From the NCBI RefSeq assembly GCF_900128925.1, contig NZ_FQUJ01000002.1:282856-346855 (forward strand): DNA of 64,000 bases, written 5' to 3'. The stretch comes from Modicisalibacter ilicicola DSM 19980 (GTDB lineage: Bacteria; Pseudomonadota; Gammaproteobacteria; Pseudomonadales; Halomonadaceae). Position numbers and translations under genes: made by a program. The stretch's first letter is position 1. Every line of letters starts with the position of its first letter. The notes below the pieces were generated by a model. That model ran no database searches. It saw only the letters and a program-made list of their open reading frames with translations, and was not told where the DNA came from. Shown one piece after another: positions 57,412-64,000 of this stretch.

Positions 57412-60400
57412 CTATGCGTCGGCCGTTCGAGTCGAATCGTCGCCTTCCCGTCTTCCCCGCTTGCGATTCAGCCGCTCGGAAAGCGTCGCGATCATGGTGT
57501 AGAACGACGGCACGAAGAAGCTCGCGAGTATCGCCACGGAAACCATGCCCACCGCCACGGTAGTACCGATATGATGACTGCTGGCCTCGCTGGCGCCGCT
57601 GGCGATGGCCAGAGGCAAGGTGCCGAAGATGAACGCCAGGGACGTCATGACGATGGGACGAAAGCGCATCTCGGCGGCATGGATGGCCGACTCGCGTATC
57701 GACATGGCCTGTTCCTTGCGCTGCAGCTCCGCGAATTCGACGATCAGGATGGCATTCTTGGCCGCCAGGCCGACCACCACCAGCATCCCTACCTGGACGT
57801 AGACACTGACGTCCAGGCCACGCAGGGCGATGCCGCCGATGGCACCGAGAAAGGCAAACGGCGTTGCGGTCACCACCGCGAGGGGCAACGACCAGCTCTC
57901 GTACTGAGCCGCCAGGATCAAGAACACCATCAGCAGGCCGAAGCCGATGGCCAGGGTCGCCGCGTCACCGGTATTGATCTCCTGATAGGCGGTACCGGTC
58001 CACCCCATGCTCCAGCCGTCGCCCAGGGTCTCGTCGACCACCTGCTGCATGGCGTCGATGGCCTGGCCGGAACTGTAGCCCGGCGCGGGACCGCCCTGGA
58101 ACTGAGCCGCCGTATAGACGTTGTAGCGACTCATCACCGCCGGCGCGGCGACACGCTCCAGGGTGACGAATTCCGCCAGGGGGATGCGCTCCCCGCTACC
58201 GCCGCGCACGAAGATGTTGCCGAGATCCTTGCGGGAACGCCGATAGTCGTCCTCGTTCTGGAGATAGACCTGGAAGTTGCGGTTCTGATAGGAGAAGTAG
58301 TTGACGAAGCCGTTGCCCAGGGTATTCGACAGCGTGGTATTGAGGGCCTGAATCGACACCCCGTAGCTCAGCGCCTTCTGCTCGTTGATATGGGCGCGGT
58401 AGGAGGGCACGTTGGGATTGAAGGTGGTGAACACCCGGGCCAGTTCCTCGCGCTGGTTGGCCGCCTGCATGACCTTGTTGGCCGCCTCGCCCAGCTCTTC
58501 CGGGGTGGCGCCCTCCAGGGCCTGCAGGTAACCGGTGAAACCGCCGGTGGTGGAAAGCCCTGGGATGGGCGGCAGGTTGAATGCCCGTATCGAGCCCCCT
58601 GTCAGTTCGGCGCCGATCCGGTTCATGCGACCGATGATCTGGGTCGCGGTCAGCTCGCGTTCCGCCCAGGGCACCATGTTGACGAACATCGTCCCCCGGG
58701 CGGTATTGACCGAATTCGTCAGCAGGTCGAAACCGGCGATGGCCGAAACGTACTTGACGCCAGGGATATTCTCGACCTCGGCGGCTACCGCCTCGATGTA
58801 GTCGGTAGTGCGCGCCACCGAGGCCGCGTCCGGCAGGTTGACCGAGGCCAGGGCGACGGCCTGATCCTCCGGGGGCACCAGGGTCGAGGGGGTACGCTCG
58901 TACAGCCAGAAAGAGAAGGCCACCACCGCCACGCTCAGCGCCAGGGCCAGTACCCAGAACCTGACCAGGAAACGCGTCACGGCCATGTAGCCCCGGGTGA
59001 CCCAGGCAAAGCCCTTGTTGAACCAGCGCCCCGGCGCATGGAGGATGCGCATCGCCCTGGACTCTTCCCGAGGCTTGTGTCTGAGGAAGATGGCCGACAA
59101 GGCCGGCGTCAGGGTCAGGGCCACCACCGCGGAAATGGCCACTGAAATGGCGATGGTCAGGGCGAACTGCTGATAGATCTGCCCGGTGAAACCGCCCAGG
59201 AATGCCACCGGCACGAAGACCGCCGCCATGATGAAGGAGGTGGCGATGACCGGCCCGCCGACCTCGCGCATGCCTTCGCTGACCGCCTTGCGTATCGAGA
59301 TCGCTTCATCCTCCTCGAGCAGCCGCTCGACGTTCTCGACCACCAGGATGGCGTCGTCCACGACGATACCGATGGCCAGGATCATCGCGAACAGCGACAG
59401 CAGGTTGATGGAAAAGCCCAGGGCGAAGAGCCCGGCGAAGGTACCCACCACGGAAACCGGCACCACGGTCATGGCGATCAGGGTCGAGCGCCAGTTCTGC
59501 AGGAACAGGAAGACGATCACCGCGACGATGGCAAAGGCTTCGAAGAAGGTCGCGGTGACCGTCTCGATGGAAGCGTCGATGAACAGGGTGGTGTCGTAGG
59601 GGATGACGTATTCCAGCCCCGCCGGGAAGCGCTCGGAGAGTTGCTGCATCGACGCCCTGACCCGCTGGGCGGTTTCCAGCGCGTTGGCTTCCGGCTGCTG
59701 GTTGATGATGATCGGCGCCATGGTGGCACCATTGAGCTGGGAATTCACCGCATAGGAGGACGCGCCCAGCTCGATACTCGCCACATCCTTGAGGCGCAGC
59801 GACGAACCGTCGGGGTTGGTGCGCAGATAGATCTCGCGAAACTCGTCGGCGCTGGCCAGGCGGCCGCCCGCGGAGATGGTGTAGGTGTAGGCGCGGGGAT
59901 CGCTCTGAGGCTCCGCGGCAAGGCTGCCCGCGGGCACCTCGGTGTTCTGGGAGCGAATGGCCTCGGCCACCTCCGCGGGGGTCAGGTCGTATTGGGCCAG
60001 CTTGTCCGGATCGAGCCAGATGCGCATGGCGAACTGGGCACCGCCCAGCGCCTCGGCGCTGCCCACCCCGGGGAGCCGACGCAGCTCGTCGAGGATGTTG
60101 AGCACGGCGTAGTTCTGCATGTAGGTCTTGCTGTACTCGCCATCTGGCGAGCGCAAGGCAATCAGCATGAGGATATTGCTCGAACTCAGCTCGACGTTGA
60201 CGCCCTGGGCCTGTACCGACTCGGGCAGCTGCGACAGCGCCGACTGCACCCGGTTGTTGACGTTGATGGTGTTGATGTCGCCGTTGGAACCGATCTCGAA
60301 GACGACGTTCATGCGCATCATGCCGTTATCGGAGCTGGTCGAGGTCATGTAGATCATGTCCTCGACGCCGTTGATCGCCTCCGCCAGAGGCGCCGCCACG

Positions 60401-60585
60401 GTCTGGGAAACGGTTTCCGCGTTGGCCCCCGGAAAGGTCGCCTGCACCGTCACCGTGGGCGGCACCACGCTGGGATACTGCTGAATCGGCAAGACGCGCA
60501 GGGCCATCGCCCCGACCAGCAGGATGATGATGGACAGGACGGTGGCAAAGATCGGTCGCTTGATGAAGAAGTCGGAGAAATTCAT
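57412..60585 (-). CDS. RND efflux permease, HAE1 (AcrB/MexB-type)
   Basis: A 1,057-residue inner-membrane RND transporter. It opens MNFSDFFIKRPIFATVLSII, the HAE1 hallmark, with twelve predicted helices and two large periplasmic loops; the proton-relay helix 4 region VVDDAILVVENVERLLEEDE is intact. YQEINTGDAATLAIGFGLLM and VVVGLAAKNAILIVEFAELQ are typical. Substrates are probably multiple drugs, solvents or detergents. It overlaps the adaptor gene by four bases and needs an outer-membrane channel, perhaps TolC at 11819. Confidence 0.95.
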   Translation of the reverse strand: MNFSDFFIKRPIFATVLSIIILLVGAMALRVLPIQQYPSVVPPTVTVQATFPGANAETVSQTVAAPLAEAINGVEDMIYMTSTSSDNGMMRMNVVFEIGSNGDINTINVNNRVQSALSQLPESVQAQGVNVELSSSNILMLIALRSPDGEYSKTYMQNYAVLNILDELRRLPGVGSAEALGGAQFAMRIWLDPDKLAQYDLTPAEVAEAIRSQNTEVPAGSLAAEPQSDPRAYTYTISAGGRLASADEFREIYLRTNPDGSSLRLKDVASIELGASSYAVNSQLNGATMAPIIINQQPEANALETAQRVRASMQQLSERFPAGLEYVIPYDTTLFIDASIETVTATFFEAFAIVAVIVFLFLQNWRSTLIAMTVVPVSVVGTFAGLFALGFSINLLSLFAMILAIGIVVDDAILVVENVERLLEEDEAISIRKAVSEGMREVGGPVIATSFIMAAVFVPVAFLGGFTGQIYQQFALTIAISVAISAVVALTLTPALSAIFLRHKPREESRAMRILHAPGRWFNKGFAWVTRGYMAVTRFLVRFWVLALALSVAVVAFSFWLYERTPSTLVPPEDQAVALASVNLPDAASVARTTDYIEAVAAEVENIPGVKYVSAIAGFDLLTNSVNTARGTMFVNMVPWAERELTATQIIGRMNRIGAELTGGSIRAFNLPPIPGLSTTGGFTGYLQALEGATPEELGEAANKVMQAANQREELARVFTTFNPNVPSYRAHINEQKALSYGVSIQALNTTLSNTLGNGFVNYFSYQNRNFQVYLQNEDDYRRSRKDLGNIFVRGGSGERIPLAEFVTLERVAAPAVMSRYNVYTAAQFQGGPAPGYSSGQAIDAMQQVVDETLGDGWSMGWTGTAYQEINTGDAATLAIGFGLLMVFLILAAQYESWSLPLAVVTATPFAFLGAIGGIALRGLDVSVYVQVGMLVVVGLAAKNAILIVEFAELQRKEQAMSIRESAIHAAEMRFRPIVMTSLAFIFGTLPLAIASGASEASSHHIGTTVAVGMVSVAILASFFVPSFYTMIATLSERLNRKRGRREGDDSTRTADA

Positions 60586-61829
60586 TCGTTGTTTTCCTGC
60601 CCCTCGCTGGAACCCGAGGCAGCCTGCCGGTCATTGCCCCGGCCTGGCTTCGAGGGGTGTTCCTTCTGCGCGGAGAGCTCCGCCGGGTCGCCGGAATAGG
60701 GCTGCGGGTCGATCCGGGCGCCCGCCTGGAGGCCGCCCGGATCGCTGACGATGACCCGGTCACCGGGTTCCAGACCATCGGCGATGATCTGCAGCGGCCC
60801 CGCCGACTCTCCCAGGGTCACGTTGCGCGCACGCGCTTCGTCATCCTCGTCGAGCACGAACACCTGGGGCCCCATCAGGCCCTGGGTCACGGCGATCTCC
60901 GGCACCGCCATGACGTCGTAGCGCTTCATGTTCTCGAGTACCACCCGGACGAACTGGCCCGGCATCAACAGCTCATCCGGATTGTCGAACATGGCGCGGG
61001 CCTGCACCGTGCTGGTGTCGTCATCGACCCGGGAGCCGAGGAAATCGAGCTCGCCCTCCAGGGTCTCCAGCTCGCCGTTCCGGATGCCGGGAAAGTCGAG
61101 GGTTGCGGTGATCTCGCCCCCCTGCCGGCGCTGACGCCGCAGGTCGAAGGCATCCTCCTGAGGCAGGCTGAAACGCACCTCGACGGGATCCAGGGGCGTG
61201 ATGGTCGCCAGCTCCGTGCCGACGTCCACCACATTGCCCACGTTGACGTCGCTCAGACTGATCATGCCGGACACCGGCGCTTCCACGTCCGTGTAATTCA
61301 GATCCACCTGAGCACTCTCCAGGGCGGCTTCGGCCTGGGCGACATTGGCTCGGGCCATCTGCAGTTCCGCCACCGCCTGATCGCGATCCTGTTCGCTGAC
61401 CGAATTCTGCTGGAACAGGCGCCGGAATCGCTCGGCTTCGCGTTGCGCGAGGTTGGCTTCGGCCTGGGCGCTTTGCAGGTCGGCCTCGCGCTGGTTGACG
61501 GTGGCCCGATAGATATCCGGCTCGATGGTGTAAAGGGGCTCCCCCTCGTCGACCAGCTCCCCAGGCGTGAAATGCCTCTCCTCGAGCAAGCCACGCACCC
61601 GGGCGATCACGACGGCCTCCTGCTCGCTGCGCAGCTTGGCGGAATAGGTACGGTCGTAGCCGATGTCGCGACGCTGCATCTCCATGACCTGGGCCTTCCG
61701 GGGGGCGGATTGCCGTTCTTGCTGCTGGTCGTTGCCCTGGCCCTCGTCGCCAGCACCGCATCCCGCCAGAATCGTCAGCATCAACAGCACGCCGCTCCCC
61801 ACCCTGAGTCCGGTTCGCGATGGGAGCAT
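60582..61829 (-). CDS. RND periplasmic adaptor (AcrA/MexA-type)
   Basis: A 415-residue membrane-fusion lipoprotein (signal and lipobox VLLMLTILAGC). The lipoyl-like motifs RVRGLLEERHFTPGELVDEG and YTDVEAPVSGMISLSDVNVG flank a helical hairpin (LQSAQAEANLAQREAERFRR) that docks the outer-membrane channel. The C-terminal tail after about residue 370 is Asn/Gln/Ser-rich and longer than in AcrA. The start ATG at 61829 has AGGAAAG upstream; the in-frame TTG at 61835 lies within that site. First gene of the pump operon. Confidence 0.93.
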   Translation of the reverse strand: MLPSRTGLRVGSGVLLMLTILAGCGAGDEGQGNDQQQERQSAPRKAQVMEMQRRDIGYDRTYSAKLRSEQEAVVIARVRGLLEERHFTPGELVDEGEPLYTIEPDIYRATVNQREADLQSAQAEANLAQREAERFRRLFQQNSVSEQDRDQAVAELQMARANVAQAEAALESAQVDLNYTDVEAPVSGMISLSDVNVGNVVDVGTELATITPLDPVEVRFSLPQEDAFDLRRQRRQGGEITATLDFPGIRNGELETLEGELDFLGSRVDDDTSTVQARAMFDNPDELLMPGQFVRVVLENMKRYDVMAVPEIAVTQGLMGPQVFVLDEDDEARARNVTLGESAGPLQIIADGLEPGDRVIVSDPGGLQAGARIDPQPYSGDPAELSAQKEHPSKPGRGNDRQAASGSSEGQENNE

Positions 61830-61874
61830 GGGCAACTTTCCTTTAGTTGGCTAAAGAGACAGGCAGCCTAGCAC

Positions 61875-61892
61875 ACATACAGGTCTGTATGT
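61875..61892. promoter_or_regulatory. TetR-type operator between pump and regulator
   Basis: ACATACA-GGTC-TGTATGT, a perfect seven-base dyad with a four-base centre, in the 124-base region between the divergent adaptor and TetR genes. Position and form fit an AcrR/TtgR-like repressor operator controlling both promoters. Confidence 0.7.
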
Positions 61893-61953
61893 AAACGTGG
61901 AGCGTTACGTTATGATGTCGCAAAACCGCCATTGCGTGAGGTAGCGTGATCCC

Positions 61954-62589
61954 ATGGCCAGACGTACCAAAGCCGAGGCGGAAGCCACTCGGGAAGCCCT
62001 GCTCGACGCCGCCGAGGATCTCTTCTTCGAGCACGGGGTGGCGCGCACGTCCCTCGAGCAGATCGCGCGCCACACCGGCGTGACCCGTGGGGCCATCTAC
62101 TGGCACTTCAAGAACAAGGCGGATCTTTTCCATGCCTTGCTCGAGCGCGTGCGCATGCCCTTCGAGGAACTCCTCGACGAGGTCGACGAACCCGCCTTGC
62201 AGGATGCTCCCCTGGAAGCGTTGCGCCTGGCCTGCCATCAGGGGCTGCGGCGTCTCGAACAGCCCCAGGTGCGCCGGGTGCACGCCATCCTGCTGCACCG
62301 CTGCGAATTCTTCAGCGACATCGACCCCCTGGAGATGCAGAACCGCCTGGCCGACGAATGTCGCGGCGAGATGTGCGTGCAGTTCCACAAGGCCCATGAG
62401 CTTGACTTGCTGAACCCCGCCCTGACGCCGGAGAAGGCGACGCGCCTGCTGCAATCGACTCTCGGGGGGCTGTTTCACGACTGGTTGCGCGAGCCCGAGC
62501 GCTACTCGTTGAGCCACGAAGGCGGCGCCCTGGTCGACACCCTATTCCAGCTCATGAGCCACTCCCCCCAACATAGTTCACATCCGTGA
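61954..62589 (+). CDS. TetR-family repressor of the RND pump (AcrR/TtgR-like)
   Basis: A 211-residue regulator opening MARRTKAEAEATREALLDAA with the TetR helix-turn-helix (SLEQIARHTGVTRGAIYWHF) and an AcrR/TtgR-type C-terminal ligand domain (for example VRRVHAILLHRCEFFSDI). YWHFKNKADLFHAL is the conserved helix 4 start. Divergent from the adaptor gene with a palindromic operator between, it should repress the pump and release on binding hydrophobic drugs. Confidence 0.92.
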   Translation: MARRTKAEAEATREALLDAAEDLFFEHGVARTSLEQIARHTGVTRGAIYWHFKNKADLFHALLERVRMPFEELLDEVDEPALQDAPLEALRLACHQGLRRLEQPQVRRVHAILLHRCEFFSDIDPLEMQNRLADECRGEMCVQFHKAHELDLLNPALTPEKATRLLQSTLGGLFHDWLREPERYSLSHEGGALVDTLFQLMSHSPQHSSHP

Positions 62590-62650
62590 TGCTGCACAGC
62601 AGCATTGTGTCTACACTGGCAAGACTTGCAGCCAACACGGACGACAACCC

Positions 62651-63571
62651 ATGGACACGCTCGAACTGGTCACGGTGCGGGAACTGGAAATCGCCGTCCG
62701 GATATGGCACCCCCGGGCCGAGAAGACGCTGATCGCCTGGCACGGCCTGGCCCGCCACGGCGGCGATTTCGCCGCCCTGGCACGGGAACTGGGGCCAACA
62801 TGGCGCGTCATCGCCCCGGATACGCTCGGTCGGGGCCTGTCGAGCTGGTCGCTGTTTCCGGCTCACGATTATCTCTACAGCCGCTATGTGCAGACCGCCC
62901 TGGCGCTGCTGGACCATTTCCAGCTCTCCCGAGTCGCCTGGCTGGGCACCTCGATGGGCGGGCTGATCGGGTTGCTGCTGGCCGCCTCGGAGGAGGGCCG
63001 CGACCGCATCGAGCGACTGATCGTCAACGACATCGGCCCGGAAATCGAAGCCGAGGGGCTTGCCGAGCTGGCCAGTTATTTCGCCATGCCCCGTCGGTTC
63101 GGCACCTTCGGTGCACTGCTCGAGGAACTCAAGAGCCACTACGCCGCCTTCGGCATCGACGAGGAACAGGCCTGGCGACGCCTGGCCCTCGATAGCGCCA
63201 GACGCCTGCCCGACGGAGGCTGGACCTTTCACTACGATCCGCGTATCGCCGAGCAGTTCGTCCACGACACCCCCCGGGACCTCTGGGTGGACTGGCGAGC
63301 CCTGACCTGCCCCGTCATGGTGGTGCGGGGGGCGCAATCGGCCTTGCTGAGCCCGGCGACCGTCGAGCGGATGCGCGAGACTCATCCCCGGCTCGAGGTG
63401 CTGACGGTCCCCGGCTGCGGTCATGCGCCGATGCTCGACCGACCGAGCCAGGTGCGGCCCATCCGTGCCTTCCTGAAACGCAGGTTTCCCGCTGCACCGA
63501 AGGCACTGGCCGGGAAGTCGACGCCGGCCTGGTGGCATCGCCTGCTGCACTGGTGGCGAGCCAGGCAGTGA
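62651..63571 (+). CDS. Alpha/beta hydrolase
   Basis: A 306-residue protein of the alpha/beta hydrolase fold. LIAWHGLARHGGDFAALARE is the oxyanion strand, the nucleophile elbow is WLGTSMGGLIGLLLA (Ser about 108), the acid site is PVMVVRGAQSALLSP and the His is in VPGCGHAPML, completing a Ser-Asp-His triad. The tail (RRFPAAPKALAGKSTPAWWH) is basic. Esterase, epoxide hydrolase-like or lactonase roles are all possible. A TGTGTCTACACTGGCAAGAC leader precedes it; it converges on the fructosamine kinase gene. Confidence 0.85.
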   Translation: MDTLELVTVRELEIAVRIWHPRAEKTLIAWHGLARHGGDFAALARELGPTWRVIAPDTLGRGLSSWSLFPAHDYLYSRYVQTALALLDHFQLSRVAWLGTSMGGLIGLLLAASEEGRDRIERLIVNDIGPEIEAEGLAELASYFAMPRRFGTFGALLEELKSHYAAFGIDEEQAWRRLALDSARRLPDGGWTFHYDPRIAEQFVHDTPRDLWVDWRALTCPVMVVRGAQSALLSPATVERMRETHPRLEVLTVPGCGHAPMLDRPSQVRPIRAFLKRRFPAAPKALAGKSTPAWWHRLLHWWRARQ

Positions 63572-63577
63572 CGAGCA

Positions 63578-64000
63578 TCAACGCAGGTCGTCGATCGCCC
63601 GTTCCACGGCGCCGCGGTAGCCGCCACCGAACAGCAGCAGGTGATTGAGCAGCGGGTAGAGCTGGAAGAGTGTCCGGCGTCGCGGCCAGTCCTCCGGTGA
63701 ATCGCCGTCCCAGTAGGCCTCGAAGAACGCCGCGGAGGGTGAACCGAACAGCGTCAGCATGGCCAGGTCCACCTCCGGGTAGTGGCGATAGACCGCCGGA
63801 TCGATGATCGCCGGTCCCCGGGCGGTATGCAGCACGTTGCCCGACCACAGATCGCCATGCACCAGGCTCGGCCTGACGTTCGGCAGCCAGGTCTCGAGCT
63901 CCTCGGCGACCCGGGTCAACGCCTCCAGGGTGGCGGTGTCCAGCAGCCCTTTCTCGGCGCAGGCGCGCCCCAGGGGCAGCAGGCGTCGCTCGCGCTGGAA
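63578..64000 (-). CDS. Fructosamine kinase family protein (partial, 5' end beyond window)
   Basis: About 140 C-terminal residues are present; the reading frame runs out of the window, so the start is missing. SLVHGDLWSGNVLHTARGPA carries the kinase catalytic loop HGDLWSGN and IDPAVYRHYPEVDLAM the DFG-like Asp site (IDP), both typical of fructosamine/ketosamine 3-kinases, which phosphorylate glycated lysines for deglycation. SPSAAFFEAYWDGDSPEDWP also fits this family. It converges with the alpha/beta hydrolase gene six bases away. Confidence 0.88.
   Translation of the reverse strand, partial: FQRERRLLPLGRACAEKGLLDTATLEALTRVAEELETWLPNVRPSLVHGDLWSGNVLHTARGPAIIDPAVYRHYPEVDLAMLTLFGSPSAAFFEAYWDGDSPEDWPRRRTLFQLYPLLNHLLLFGGGYRGAVERAIDDLR

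Noticed and set aside
57571-59145. 524-codon plus-strand frame opposite the RND permease
   Set aside because: Antisense shadow of a clear RND permease; no motif or ribosome site.

Overview
The window is a 64 kb piece of a high-GC gammaproteobacterial chromosome. Gene content and order point to a halophile of the Halomonadaceae: the ftsB-ispD-ispF-truD-surE-pcm-nlpD-rpoS block with a DUF368 (PopT-type) gene between pcm and nlpD, a cyoABCDE bo3 oxidase, several divergent efflux and membrane genes, and a pseudomonad-type short LOV photoreceptor. The genus is an inference from protein resemblance. I saw no rRNA, tRNA, CRISPR array, complete insertion sequence or prophage.

Layout. 1-675: a Phd/ParE-type toxin-antitoxin pair. 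748-9517: single genes for an EamA exporter, ZntB, a SelT/W/H-like redox protein, an MFS carrier, a short LOV protein, a PA3496-like small protein, EttA, a DUF2254 membrane protein and an SDR oxidoreductase. 9699-13321: LpxL-type acyltransferase, alanine racemase and TolC, all on the minus strand. 13505-20940: the compact stress and isoprenoid block, read ftsB to rpoS on the minus strand with several 4-base overlaps. 21124-24104: NIF3/YqfO-like protein, a fasciclin protein, two Nudix hydrolases and a 2OG-Fe(II) oxygenase. 24247-31373: an unusual minus-strand cassette of a giant beta-propeller/malectin protein, an alpha/beta hydrolase and a lysozyme-like glycosidase, none with an obvious signal peptide. 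31506-32857: TauE/SafE exporter and a divergent UppS paralogue. 32939-38049: an acyl-CoA catabolic operon (ligase, dehydrogenase, hydratase, hydroxyacyl-CoA dehydrogenase) resembling DmdB/DmdC/crotonase families. 38210-47295: MFS, methyltransferase, VOC protein, second acyltransferase, PQQ sugar dehydrogenase, DUF4870, TenA, L,D-transpeptidase, class V aminotransferase and YceI. 47342-52126: cyoABCDE. 52556-57301: a small methyltransferase, CsbD, a J-domain gene pair and an MscS channel. 57412-62589: RND efflux pump with divergent TetR regulator and a palindromic operator. 62651-64000: alpha/beta hydrolase and a partial fructosamine kinase.

The most interesting points are: (1) a TGTACA-N12-TGTACA dyad upstream of the fasciclin gene, matching the class II LitR (light-responsive MerR) consensus as I recall it, in a window that also encodes a PpSB1-LOV-like photoreceptor; (2) the giant-protein/hydrolase/lysozyme cassette; (3) a family of short inverted-repeat elements that start exactly at gene stop codons; and (4) two undecaprenyl-phosphate-related genes, PopT and a UppS-like paralogue with altered active-site motifs. 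All function calls rest on reading the protein sequences; no searches were run.
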